Source of the DNA: Prolixibacteraceae bacterium
Lineage (GTDB): Bacteria > Bacteroidota > Bacteroidia > Bacteroidales > Prolixibacteraceae
Assembly (NCBI GenBank): GCA_018648265.1
Contig: JABGRN010000005.1
Span: 26,352 to 90,351, forward strand
Direction of reading: 5' to 3'
DNA: 64,000 nucleotides
Under the pieces are notes generated by a model, which ran no database searches, was not told the origin of the DNA, and saw only the letters and a list, made by a program, of their open reading frames with translations. The translations under genes were made by a program, and so were the position numbers. Positions 47,330-56,886 of this stretch are shown piece after piece. Position 1 is the first letter of the stretch. Each line of letters begins with the position of its first letter.

Positions 47330-49933
47330 ATGGAAAAAGTGAAAATAAAATACTACCTGAAAAATAGAATATTTCAATCGATTCAAAGAGCTGCAATTAT
47401 TATTGTAATGACAATTGTTCCATGTGCTTTTGTTTTTTCAAGTGAAACAATAATACGCGATGGAGTAAAAGGAATTTGGTTTGGGCCGAACGAACATGAT
47501 ATTGGGTTTCATCGATTAAATGCATCCTGGATTTGGGCAGATGAGAAATTGGACGCGAAAGCCATACTTACTAGGCGAACTTTTACTCTCGGAAATGGAT
47601 TTGAAGGGGTACTTCTTAGAATAACAGCATCATCACAATATCAACTTTACGTTAATGGCGAATATGTGTGTCGGGGACCAGCACGTTGTGCTCCTCATCA
47701 TCAGTCATACGATATTCTTGATATTACAGAAATGCTAAAAGTCGGAGAAAATCTAATTGCAGTTCGTGTACATCACCAGGACGGAAAACATTCTTATCAA
47801 TACAAAGGAAGATCAGGATTACAAGCTCAAATATCCTTTGAGCAGGGTAATGTCATGGGTTTTATTTTTAGCGATACAAACTGGAAAGTAATACCTGACC
47901 CATCGTGGGACAACAATGCCCCAAAAATAAGTCGTTTTCAACAAGTGGTAAATGATAGAGTAGATTTTAGAAAGTACTTAAAAGGATGGACTACCTTAGA
48001 TTTTAATGATAGTAATTGGAGTGATGCTACTGAATTAATGCGCAAAAATGGTTGGCCTGCTCCTCAAAAAAATGCCAAAGCACAATCTTTAATTCCTCCG
48101 TGGACTTCGCTTGTTGCACGAGACATTCCGTATTTAATTGAAAGGGATTTAACAGCAGAAAAGCTAATTGAAGCTGTTCAGATAAAAGCCTCAATTGTAG
48201 AGAAAACACATACTCTTTCCGAAGAAATTAGAATAAAACAAAACAATGAAAAACCATTGGAAATACCCGCTTCTTCAGATTCAAAATCATGGCTTCTGAT
48301 TTACGATTTTGGTGAAGTAATAAATGGAATGCCAAAGCTCGATATTCAGGGAAAAGAAGGCACTGAAGTTGAAATTGTTACAGCACCTTTTATGGTTGAT
48401 AAGCAGTTCACTCACAAAACTGTTGATTCTGAATTTCGGGATAAAATTATTTTGTCGGGAGAGAGAGACAAATGGGAAGCAACTTATTTTAAACCTACGC
48501 GGTATTTGGGAATTATTGTAAAAAACAAAGAGACATTAAAATTATTCTCGGCAGGAATTCATCAAATTAAATATCCATTTGAAAGGCGTGGACATATGAG
48601 TTCGACAGATGCACCCTGGATTAAAGATTACTTTGAAGCTTCAGCAAAAACAATAAATGTATGCACCACCGATGCATACACTGATAATTATCGCGAACGC
48701 CGCCAGTATGCGCAAACCAATTACTACGCAGCTCTTGGCAATTATTATGTTTTCGGGGATTTGGCATTGCAACGTCGTTACTTAATTCAGGTGGCGCAAG
48801 AGCAATTAGCGAATGGAATAATGCCTGCTTATGCACCTGCTGCTACCGATGATTTTATGATTATTTTAGACTCAAATTGCCTTTGGATAAGGGGACTTCA
48901 TAATTATTATATGTATTCGGGTGATGAAAAAACTGTTCGTGAATTACTCCCGGCTGCTAAAAAATTAATGGACTTACTTCATAGTTTTACTTATGACCTT
49001 TATTTTATCGATAATCCTCCGTATGCTTATTGGCTCGACCACAGTATAAATGATAGAAGAGGCACAAATTTATGTTTGAATGGTCATTATTTTGGAGCCT
49101 TAAAAGATTATGCAGAAATTCTCGGTTTCCTGAATATTGACAACACTGAAGTAGAATACCAAAAAGAAGCAGCTCATCTCTCTTTCGGGCATTTTTGGAA
49201 CGAGGAAAAACAGTTGTTTGCCGATGCCATAATTGATGGGAAACGTTCGCAAATGTTTAGTGAGCATGGAAATGCAATGGCACTTGCAATGAAAGGAGCA
49301 CGGATAAAAGAAGCCGAGCAGGTTGCCAAACAATTGCTCGCCGATGATAAACACGATTATATGAAACGCGAATCGGGAATAACTATGGTAACTCCTGCAA
49401 TGTCGTATTTCTTACACAAAGGACTTTGTGAATATGGTTTTGTTGATGAATCGTTTGAACTTTTCCGCCGGCGTTTTGATAAGATGCTGGATGAAAACAC
49501 CAACCAAACTTTATGGGAAGAATGGTGGTTGGATGGAACCGGTAGAACCGGGAAATTTCAAGGAGGTCGTACACGCAGCGATGCACAAACAGAAAGTGCT
49601 TTCCCGCCAGCTTTGTTTGCTGAATATCTTATAGGTATTCAAATAACAAAACCTGGCATGAAAGAAATACTGATTAAAAAGACACAAGCAAGTTTAAAAA
49701 ATATAGAAAGTATTATTCCAACACCTGAAGGTGATTTACATGTAAAATGGAATTTTAGCGGAGGAGAATTGGAATTGGTAATCCCGGCAGAAATGGTTGT
49801 AAAACTGGATTTAGAATCATTGGATATTTCGGATACAACGGGAGTAAAATTGGATGGGAAAGTGTTGGATTCAAAATCTGTTTCTCAACAATTTGTAAGC
49901 TTGTTAAAAGGTAAACATAAAATAGAATTTTAA
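47330..49933 (+). CDS. Alpha-L-rhamnosidase (GH78 type)
   Basis: This protein of about 867 residues has a hydrophobic leader (RAAIIIVMTIVPCAFVFS). An N-terminal beta-sandwich (LYVNGEYVCRGPARCAPHHQSYDILDIT), a second beta domain, an (alpha/alpha)6 barrel and a C-terminal beta domain follow. Rhamnosidase landmarks are DNYRERRQYAQ (general-acid region), the QTLWEEWW motif and the closing LIGIQITKPGMKEILIKK. It should release terminal alpha-linked L-rhamnose, which points to a rhamnose-bearing polysaccharide. The usual SHA-like stretch after the E-x-W motif reads RSDAQTESA, so this is a divergent member. An upstream ATG at 47288 would overlap the GH2 gene and gives no leader, so the start at 47330 is preferred. 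Confidence 0.88.
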   Translation: MEKVKIKYYLKNRIFQSIQRAAIIIVMTIVPCAFVFSSETIIRDGVKGIWFGPNEHDIGFHRLNASWIWADEKLDAKAILTRRTFTLGNGFEGVLLRITASSQYQLYVNGEYVCRGPARCAPHHQSYDILDITEMLKVGENLIAVRVHHQDGKHSYQYKGRSGLQAQISFEQGNVMGFIFSDTNWKVIPDPSWDNNAPKISRFQQVVNDRVDFRKYLKGWTTLDFNDSNWSDATELMRKNGWPAPQKNAKAQSLIPPWTSLVARDIPYLIERDLTAEKLIEAVQIKASIVEKTHTLSEEIRIKQNNEKPLEIPASSDSKSWLLIYDFGEVINGMPKLDIQGKEGTEVEIVTAPFMVDKQFTHKTVDSEFRDKIILSGERDKWEATYFKPTRYLGIIVKNKETLKLFSAGIHQIKYPFERRGHMSSTDAPWIKDYFEASAKTINVCTTDAYTDNYRERRQYAQTNYYAALGNYYVFGDLALQRRYLIQVAQEQLANGIMPAYAPAATDDFMIILDSNCLWIRGLHNYYMYSGDEKTVRELLPAAKKLMDLLHSFTYDLYFIDNPPYAYWLDHSINDRRGTNLCLNGHYFGALKDYAEILGFLNIDNTEVEYQKEAAHLSFGHFWNEEKQLFADAIIDGKRSQMFSEHGNAMALAMKGARIKEAEQVAKQLLADDKHDYMKRESGITMVTPAMSYFLHKGLCEYGFVDESFELFRRRFDKMLDENTNQTLWEEWWLDGTGRTGKFQGGRTRSDAQTESAFPPALFAEYLIGIQITKPGMKEILIKKTQASLKNIESIIPTPEGDLHVKWNFSGGELELVIPAEMVVKLDLESLDISDTTGVKLDGKVLDSKSVSQQFVSLLKGKHKIEF

Positions 49934-49937
49934 AGTT

Positions 49938-52223
49938 ATGAGTGTAACTACTCGTTATATAAATCGAATCTGGTCTATTTTTGTTTTGTGTTTGGCAATG
50001 GTTAACATTACGTCAGCCCAAATTAGCCAAAATCTGGAAGCGGAAGCAGCAACATTAAAAGGAACCGCTGAAATTGTTACTTGTAATAATGCTTCCGGTG
50101 GGCAAATGGTTAAAGGACTTGACAATGGCGCTGCAAATTCATTAACATTTCAAAAAGTGAATATTCCAAAAGCTGGCGATTATTTTATTTCTGTTAGTTA
50201 TTACTCGGTGAATGAAAGAAGTATGACCTATCAGATAAATGATCAGCCTGCGCAATCAACAACAGTTTCAACAACCGGTTCGTGGTGTTATCAGGGAGGT
50301 ATTCCGGGGGCTTTTATTTTCAAAATAAATTTTGCTGAAGGAGACAACGATTTGCAGTTTTATGATTCTCCGATTATCGATAAAATAGTGATCTTAACAG
50401 ATACAACAGCCCGAAAAGCTTCAGCCATTTACATTAGTTCTTTAAAGGGCAACGACAGTAATGATGGATTAACTCCTGAAACGGCATTTCAATCACTTGC
50501 AAAAGTTAATTCCCTGGATTTGTTGCCGGGAGATTCACTGTTTTTTAAATCGGGTGAAACTTTTGTTGGAGAGTTGGCGATTATTAACGAAAGTGGTTCT
50601 TCTGAAAAACCGATTCTAATAAGTAATTACGGTGAAGGAAATCTGCCCGTTTTAGATGGCGATGGTTATTTGTCAACGGTTCATGTGGTAAACAGCGGCT
50701 ACCTACATTTTTCAAATATTGAAATAAAAAACGATGGTGGTCCCTCGAAACAAGGTGTATCGGAGGATTTGCGTTACGGTATGTTTTTGGAAAATACCTT
50801 TACCGACGGGACTTTTTTTGAAAATTACCGCCTTCGTAATTTGACTTTTAATAATATTTTTCCAACCACAGAAGTAACCGACGACGATAACACCGGAGTT
50901 AATGCGCATGCTATAATTACAAGTGGTTCGTGGGGCGACGATGTGCATCCTACCCGTTTTAGGGATATACTGATTGAAAACTGTTTTTTTACCCGAACAG
51001 CAAGGCACGCAGCGGTTTTTAAAGCCATCGACAGTTTGAAAATAAGGAATAACTTATTTGAACATGTAGGTGGTGCTGGAATGGTAATCAGTAATAATTG
51101 TACAAATATTCTGGTTGAAAGAAATGTGACCAATTTCACCGGTTCAAAAATAGATCCCCGAATGGCTGGCCGGGGAAGCGGAATCTGGTGTTACAGAAGT
51201 AAAAACCTGACCGTTCAACACAATAAATTTATGCATGCCCGGGGAATTCACGATTCGTATGGAATGCACATTGATATTGGAAACCGGAATGTAGTTTATC
51301 AGTACAATTACAGCGAAGACAACGAAGGTGGTTTTGTAGAAATTTTAGGAGAAAATGTAAATGTTGGCTACCGCTATAATTTGAGTGTTGGCGATGGTTG
51401 GCGAAAAAGAGGCAACCGGTTTGGGCAAATTTTCTGGCTTGCAGGTTGGTCGGGCGACTGGCAAAATCCGATTGGGTCAGATAGTATATTTATATACAAC
51501 AATTCAATTTATGTTCGCGATACAATTGCCCCCGGAATCTGGATTGAAGAGGTTTCTAAAAATGCCAGGATTTACAACAATATCATTAAAGTATCTAATG
51601 AATTTGGATCGGTAGTTATTAAAAACAGTGCCAGTTTAAACGACTTCGATAACAACATTTGGTTTGGAAATATCCCAATTATAGATGAGGATGGCCAATC
51701 GTACAGAGGTGCAAATGCAATGACTTCAGATCCAATGTTTGTCGATGAAATCGTAATTGACTCTTCAGGATTTGTATTGCAAGATGAAAGTCCCGCAATT
51801 ATTTCGGGTAAACTTATTTATAATTCTGAATTTTCCTCATCGAGTGATTTTTTTCATAATAATGGAGGGTTGGATTATTTTGGAAATGCAGTTTCCTTTT
51901 CGCAAAGACCAAATATCGGTGCATTCAATACGAAACCTCTTGATACAGGTATTATTAAAGATTTTGATCTGGAACAGTCTCTAAACATCTATCCAAATCC
52001 TTTGCAAAATAAACAACTTCTTTATATTGAATTTTCACCACATATTAATGTTCAGAACCTGACAATTCAAATAGTTGATATTATCGGGAAATTGAGGTCT
52101 GAAAAATCGTTTCAGCAACAAAACAGAATCAGATTAGAAACAGGTTATTTAACACGCGGAATGTATTTTATTAGATTAAAAACAAGTGATTTCTGTTGGT
52201 CTAAACAATTATTGGTACTTTAA
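49938..52223 (+). CDS. Secreted right-handed beta-helix protein with CBM-like and T9SS sorting domains
   Basis: This 761-residue protein has a signal peptide (about 1-27, ITSAQ), a CBM6/35-like beta-sandwich (about 30-155, EAEAATLKGTAEIV) and a parallel beta-helix (about 160-640) that begins YISSLKGNDSNDG. It ends in a type IX secretion sorting domain (about 680-761, LNIYPNPLQNK to QLLVL). The sorting domain means export and surface attachment by T9SS. It shares GRGSGIW, MHID, DN-GGFVEIL and the YRYN-S-DG region with the two other beta-helix proteins of the operon (53616 and 60241). Such folds include many polysaccharide lyases and hydrolases, but I cannot place it in a known family. It is a candidate backbone-cleaving enzyme. 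Confidence 0.85.
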   Translation: MSVTTRYINRIWSIFVLCLAMVNITSAQISQNLEAEAATLKGTAEIVTCNNASGGQMVKGLDNGAANSLTFQKVNIPKAGDYFISVSYYSVNERSMTYQINDQPAQSTTVSTTGSWCYQGGIPGAFIFKINFAEGDNDLQFYDSPIIDKIVILTDTTARKASAIYISSLKGNDSNDGLTPETAFQSLAKVNSLDLLPGDSLFFKSGETFVGELAIINESGSSEKPILISNYGEGNLPVLDGDGYLSTVHVVNSGYLHFSNIEIKNDGGPSKQGVSEDLRYGMFLENTFTDGTFFENYRLRNLTFNNIFPTTEVTDDDNTGVNAHAIITSGSWGDDVHPTRFRDILIENCFFTRTARHAAVFKAIDSLKIRNNLFEHVGGAGMVISNNCTNILVERNVTNFTGSKIDPRMAGRGSGIWCYRSKNLTVQHNKFMHARGIHDSYGMHIDIGNRNVVYQYNYSEDNEGGFVEILGENVNVGYRYNLSVGDGWRKRGNRFGQIFWLAGWSGDWQNPIGSDSIFIYNNSIYVRDTIAPGIWIEEVSKNARIYNNIIKVSNEFGSVVIKNSASLNDFDNNIWFGNIPIIDEDGQSYRGANAMTSDPMFVDEIVIDSSGFVLQDESPAIISGKLIYNSEFSSSSDFFHNNGGLDYFGNAVSFSQRPNIGAFNTKPLDTGIIKDFDLEQSLNIYPNPLQNKQLLYIEFSPHINVQNLTIQIVDIIGKLRSEKSFQQQNRIRLETGYLTRGMYFIRLKTSDFCWSKQLLVL

Positions 52224-52249
52224 ATAATTAGATTTTAAAATTATAATAA

Positions 52250-53611
52250 ATGATAAAAACACTATTAACATCAATTGGCATTTTGGTTGCACTTGTTTCT
52301 TGTTCAAAACCTGAAACGATTATTGAACGATCAAAAAAACCAAACATCATCTATATTCTTGCTGATGACATGGGAGTTAAAGATTTGGGTTGTTACGGAC
52401 AGCAATTGATTAAAACTCCCAACATTGATAAAATGGCTTCCGAAGGAATGCGTTTTACACAATATTACGCCGGAAGTACTGTTTGTGCACCATCGCGAGG
52501 CACTTTAATGACCGGAATGCACACAGGGAATGGCTATGTAAAAGGTAATTTTGCCATGGAAAACGAAGGTAATTTACCACTACCCGAAAAAACCGTAACA
52601 GTTGCAGAATTGCTAAAATCGTCAGCTTACAAAACCGGTGTTATGGGAAAATGGGGATTGGGTGGCCCAAACGACCACGGGCATCCTAATAATCAGGGAT
52701 TTGATTATTCTTATTGTTATCTCGACCAACGTTTAGCCCACGAGTATTATCCCGATCATTTGTGGAATAATTTTGAAAAAGTTGTTTTGAATAATCAATA
52801 CACTCATGATATTTTTGCTGAGGAAGCATTGAAATTTATCTCTGATAGTAAAGACATTCCATTCTTTTTGTATTTGCCTTTTACTATTCCCCATGGGAAA
52901 TTTCAGATTCCGGATGATTCGCCTTATTCAAACGAATCGTGGACAAGCAATCAAAAAAATTATGCAGCAATGATAACTCGAATGGACAAAGATATTGGCC
53001 GGATTTTTTCTTTGCTCGATTCTCTGGAATTGGATGAAAATACAGTTGTTTTTTTTGCCAGCGACAACGGGGGAGTAAAAGGAATGAGTGATTTTTTTGG
53101 AAGTAACGAATCATTCAGGGGTTATAAAACTGATCTTTACGAAGGAGGAATTCGGGCACCATTAATTGCACGATGGCCGGGAAAAATTACGGGAGGTACT
53201 ATCTCCGAACACGTTTCGGCATTTTGGGATGTGTTACCCACGTTTTGCGAGATTGCCGGAATTCATTCACCTGAAAATATTGATGGGATTTCATTTCTGC
53301 CAGCACTTTTAAATCAGAATCAAAATGAACATGATTTTCTGGTTTGGGAATATTTCCATTATAACTACAGTTGGAAACCAGGGTCTGAAAATGCGCGTAA
53401 TTATTTGTTAAGTCAGGCTGTGAGAATGGGAAACTGGAAAGGTGTTCGAAATAACATTAAGGATAATCAGAATGAATCAATTGAATTATTCGATCTCATT
53501 AAAGATGGAGGAGAACAAAATAATGTAGCTGAACAATTTCCCGAAATTGTGCTTAAAATTCAACAAATTATGGAAAGCGAACACAAAGATTCAGAGTACT
53601 TTAAAAAATAA
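52250..53611 (+). CDS. S1 formylglycine sulfatase, lipoprotein (4)
   Basis: This 453-residue lipoprotein sulfatase has lipobox LVSC (Cys18). The formylglycine site is Cys79 in STVCAPSRGTLMTG. Metal-site motifs are ILADDMGVKDLGCYG and FASDNGGVKG, and YEGGIRAPLIARWPGKI is arylsulfatase-like. The CAPSR variant and the MHTGNGYVKGN stretch separate it from the three CSPSR enzymes earlier in the operon. It is followed after 4 bases by a beta-helix lipoprotein gene, so the pair is translationally close. Confidence 0.94.
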   Translation: MIKTLLTSIGILVALVSCSKPETIIERSKKPNIIYILADDMGVKDLGCYGQQLIKTPNIDKMASEGMRFTQYYAGSTVCAPSRGTLMTGMHTGNGYVKGNFAMENEGNLPLPEKTVTVAELLKSSAYKTGVMGKWGLGGPNDHGHPNNQGFDYSYCYLDQRLAHEYYPDHLWNNFEKVVLNNQYTHDIFAEEALKFISDSKDIPFFLYLPFTIPHGKFQIPDDSPYSNESWTSNQKNYAAMITRMDKDIGRIFSLLDSLELDENTVVFFASDNGGVKGMSDFFGSNESFRGYKTDLYEGGIRAPLIARWPGKITGGTISEHVSAFWDVLPTFCEIAGIHSPENIDGISFLPALLNQNQNEHDFLVWEYFHYNYSWKPGSENARNYLLSQAVRMGNWKGVRNNIKDNQNESIELFDLIKDGGEQNNVAEQFPEIVLKIQQIMESEHKDSEYFKK

Positions 53612-53615
53612 GATA

Positions 53616-55157
53616 ATGCGACAAATAGTATTTTTGACAATAATTATTTCATTTTTTTCGTGTTCAAATAAAAACATTTTTTACATCGATGCAGAAACCG
53701 GGAACGATTCTAATTCCGGACATTTACAAAAATCTGCCTGGGCAAGTCTTGAAAAAGTAAATCAAACACTTTTTCGACCCGGAGATAAAATTCTGTTTAA
53801 GGCAGGCAACTCTTGGAATGGACAACTTGAGTTACAGGGATGTGGAACCGCTGAATTACCCATTTCAATCAACAAATACGGAGAAGGGAAAAATCCTGCA
53901 ATTCATGGAAATGGCAAAAAACTCCACACTGTACTTTTACACAATGTTGAATACATGGAAGTGCGCAATCTGGAAATCACAAACACCGGAAAAGAACAAG
54001 TTGCAAAGCGCCGAGGAGTGATTATTTCGGCCGAAAATTTTGGCGATTGCAATCACATTGTTTTAGATAGTTTGGAAATTCATCATGTAAATGGCAGCCT
54101 TGTAAAAAGCGATGGCGGTGGAAGTGCAATTATTTGGCAGAACCGTGGCGATTCAATAAAAACCCGGTTTATTGATTTACAAATTACAAATTGTCATCTC
54201 CATCACTGCGGGCGAAATGGAATTAACTCGCGTGGTTACACCAATCGAAAAGAGTGGCATCCAAGTTTAAATGTAGTCATTAGAAATAATTTATTGGAGC
54301 AAATTCCAGGCGATGGAATTGTTCCAATCGGAACAGACGGAGCATTAATCGAACACAATGTTATGCGCGATTGCCCCGATGTTTTGTCGCATAAAGAGGC
54401 CGCTGCCGGAATCTGGCCTTGGAGTGCTGACAATACTATCATTCAATTTAACGAAGTTACGGGTCATAAAGCAAAATGGGACGGGCAAGGTTTTGATTCG
54501 GATTGGAATTGCCAAAATACAATCATTCAATATAATTACAGCCACGATAATTATGGCGGGTTTCTGCTGGTTTGCAACAACGGCAGCAACGTGAACACCG
54601 AGCGAAATATTGGCACCACAAATACTATCATTCGCTACAATGTAAGTATTAACGACGGGATTCGTCCGTACAAAACTACCCGCCGCGATTGGTTTGCACC
54701 AACCATGCATATTTCAGGGCCAGTTGAAAACACCCAGATTTATAACAACGTTTTTGTTATTCCTGAAAAACAAATAGCTGAAAACGACCGTACAATTGTT
54801 GAAATGGATAATTGGGGTGGGCCGTGGCCAAAAAACACCTTGTTTGCCAACAACATTTTTTATATTGATGAAAAAGCTGATTTTTATTTTGAAGGAGATA
54901 TTGGTACAAAATTTACAAATAACTGTTTTTATGGTGAATTTGAAAACCTGCCTGAAGATCCGGCTGCCATTTTTGAAGACCCACAGTTTGAAAATGTTAC
55001 AGCTTATGGAGAAGGCTTTGAAGTTTTAAAAAATTTTATGCTAACAAAATCCTCACCTTTAAAAGATAAAGGAATACCATTATTCAATAAACAAGGAAAG
55101 GATTTGTTTGGAAATTCACTGGATAGTAAAATAAGTATTGGAGTTCACGAATTCTAA
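53616..55157 (+). CDS. Right-handed beta-helix lipoprotein (A)
   Basis: From the chosen start (MRQIVFLTIIISFFSC, Cys16) this is a 513-residue lipoprotein. Directly after Cys comes the shared opening FYIDAETGNDSNSG and then FRPGDKILFKAGNSW, followed by a parallel beta-helix to the end. It has GIWPW, QGFDSD, DN-YGGF, and RYNVSINDG corresponding to the motifs of the two sister proteins, but is the most divergent of the three. An ATG at 53547 lies inside the preceding sulfatase gene and gives no leader. The enzymatic family is not recognised. The operon context suggests action on the same sulfated glycan. Confidence 0.85.
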   Translation: MRQIVFLTIIISFFSCSNKNIFYIDAETGNDSNSGHLQKSAWASLEKVNQTLFRPGDKILFKAGNSWNGQLELQGCGTAELPISINKYGEGKNPAIHGNGKKLHTVLLHNVEYMEVRNLEITNTGKEQVAKRRGVIISAENFGDCNHIVLDSLEIHHVNGSLVKSDGGGSAIIWQNRGDSIKTRFIDLQITNCHLHHCGRNGINSRGYTNRKEWHPSLNVVIRNNLLEQIPGDGIVPIGTDGALIEHNVMRDCPDVLSHKEAAAGIWPWSADNTIIQFNEVTGHKAKWDGQGFDSDWNCQNTIIQYNYSHDNYGGFLLVCNNGSNVNTERNIGTTNTIIRYNVSINDGIRPYKTTRRDWFAPTMHISGPVENTQIYNNVFVIPEKQIAENDRTIVEMDNWGGPWPKNTLFANNIFYIDEKADFYFEGDIGTKFTNNCFYGEFENLPEDPAAIFEDPQFENVTAYGEGFEVLKNFMLTKSSPLKDKGIPLFNKQGKDLFGNSLDSKISIGVHEF

Positions 55158-55161
55158 AAAA

Positions 55162-56835
55162 ATGAACATAAAAATTATTCTGCTACATGTTATTCTTTTT
55201 CTGACTTCATGTTCAATTTCTAATAATAAGAAGACAGAAAAACCCAATGTTATTTTTATAATGTTAGATGATTTTGGGTATTCACAAATTGCGTATAACA
55301 GTGAAGAGATAAATGAAGGTGATTACGATCCACTATTTCTAAAATATACTCTAGAAAATGGAGATTATCAACCAGAACAAGCTCTGGAATTTTCAAGGCA
55401 AGCAACACCCACACTTTCACGAATGGCAAAAGATGGTGTAATTTTTACGAATGCTTTTGCTTCATCTAATTTGTGTGCTCCATCAAGAATTGGAATTGCT
55501 ACTGGCGTGCAACAAAACCGCTGGGGTATTTACCGGAATATCGATTGCGAAGCACACGGTCCGAAACCGGGAAGTCTGTTGGTTGAAAAACTTCACGATG
55601 CCGGTTATGCAACTGCACACATTGGTAAATGGCACATTGGTAGCCGCGACCAAAGAATGATTCCAAAGTTTATGGAAAAACATGGAATAAAAGATTCAGC
55701 AGATATTTATCCTCCACTCGGTAAATTTCCTGAAGTTCGTAAAGATTTAAACAAAAACGGTTACATGGGATCCTGCATTCCAGAACATCATGCATTAAAT
55801 AACGGTTTCGATTATTATTACGGTTATAACACTTGGGAAAGCCCTTTTTACAATGCTACAAACGTTTGGAATGGTTTTGAATTTGCAGGTAAAAATCCAA
55901 AATACAACACTGATTTATTTACTGATTTAGCTATTAATTTTATTGATGAAAATATTGAAAAGGAAAAACCCTTTTATGTGCAACTTCATTTTCATGCGGT
56001 TCATTCACCCCTTGAACCAAAAGCTCCTGAAGAATATTTCAACAAATTCGATTCTGAATCATTCATTTTGAATAATTTTTATGCCCATGTTTTAGCTGTT
56101 GATGAAAATATTCGGCGGCTCGAAAATTATTTAAAAGAAAAAGGATTGGCAGAAAATACAATCATTGTATTTACGTCAGATAACGGTGGTTCAATTGGCG
56201 GTCGGTCAACAATGCCAGGCAATGCCCCTTTTCGTGGTCACAAGGGAATGCATTTATTGGGTGGCATAAAAGTTCCACTTTTTTTCTATTGGCCGGAAGG
56301 AATTTCAAATCCTGAAAAAAATAATCAATTGGTTTCAGCTTTAGATATTTTACCCACTATTTTAGATGCGTCTGGAATAAATTCCCCGGAAAAGATTGAT
56401 GGGAAAAGTCTGTTGCCCTTTTTGAAAGACTCTTCAAATAAACCTGTTCACGATTATTTGATTTGGTCAGGAATTCATGCACGTACCTGGGGATTTATGA
56501 GGCAGAATAACGTTTACCCGGAAGTGGTTTCCCGCAACATGGCTCCACATGCCTGGGTGATTGTAAAAGATAATTATGCCTTGCGATATGTTGGTGAAAC
56601 CAGAAAGGGACTTTACAAAGATACCCCGAAAGGAAAATCGGCGTATTACGAAATGTACGATATAAAATCAGATCCGGGAGAAAGGAATGACTTACTAAAT
56701 ACGAAACCAGAAATGTTTCAGGAATTGAAACAAATTTGGGAGAAAGAAGCAAAACAGTATCCGCCACCATTTAAAATAGGAAAAGATAAGTGGGAACAAA
56801 TTATTCCTCAAAATAATAAGTACTTGAAAAATTAA
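55162..56835 (+). CDS. S1 formylglycine sulfatase, lipoprotein (5)
   Basis: This 557-residue lipoprotein sulfatase starts at the ATG 4 bases after the beta-helix gene (lipobox LTSC, Cys17). The formylglycine site is Cys105 in SNLCAPSRIGIATG. Metal-site motifs are IMLDDFGYSQIAYN and FTSDNGGSIGGRS. An insertion of about 45 residues (NEGDYDPLFLKYTLENGDYQ region) separates the DD motif from the Cys signature, longer than in the other four enzymes. It therefore probably attacks a different sulfate position or residue. The next gene begins 51 bases downstream. Confidence 0.93.
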   Translation: MNIKIILLHVILFLTSCSISNNKKTEKPNVIFIMLDDFGYSQIAYNSEEINEGDYDPLFLKYTLENGDYQPEQALEFSRQATPTLSRMAKDGVIFTNAFASSNLCAPSRIGIATGVQQNRWGIYRNIDCEAHGPKPGSLLVEKLHDAGYATAHIGKWHIGSRDQRMIPKFMEKHGIKDSADIYPPLGKFPEVRKDLNKNGYMGSCIPEHHALNNGFDYYYGYNTWESPFYNATNVWNGFEFAGKNPKYNTDLFTDLAINFIDENIEKEKPFYVQLHFHAVHSPLEPKAPEEYFNKFDSESFILNNFYAHVLAVDENIRRLENYLKEKGLAENTIIVFTSDNGGSIGGRSTMPGNAPFRGHKGMHLLGGIKVPLFFYWPEGISNPEKNNQLVSALDILPTILDASGINSPEKIDGKSLLPFLKDSSNKPVHDYLIWSGIHARTWGFMRQNNVYPEVVSRNMAPHAWVIVKDNYALRYVGETRKGLYKDTPKGKSAYYEMYDIKSDPGERNDLLNTKPEMFQELKQIWEKEAKQYPPPFKIGKDKWEQIIPQNNKYLKN

Positions 56836-56886
56836 TAGTCGTAATCCAATTTCGATAAAAGTCAAAAACATTCAAAAAAAACAACA

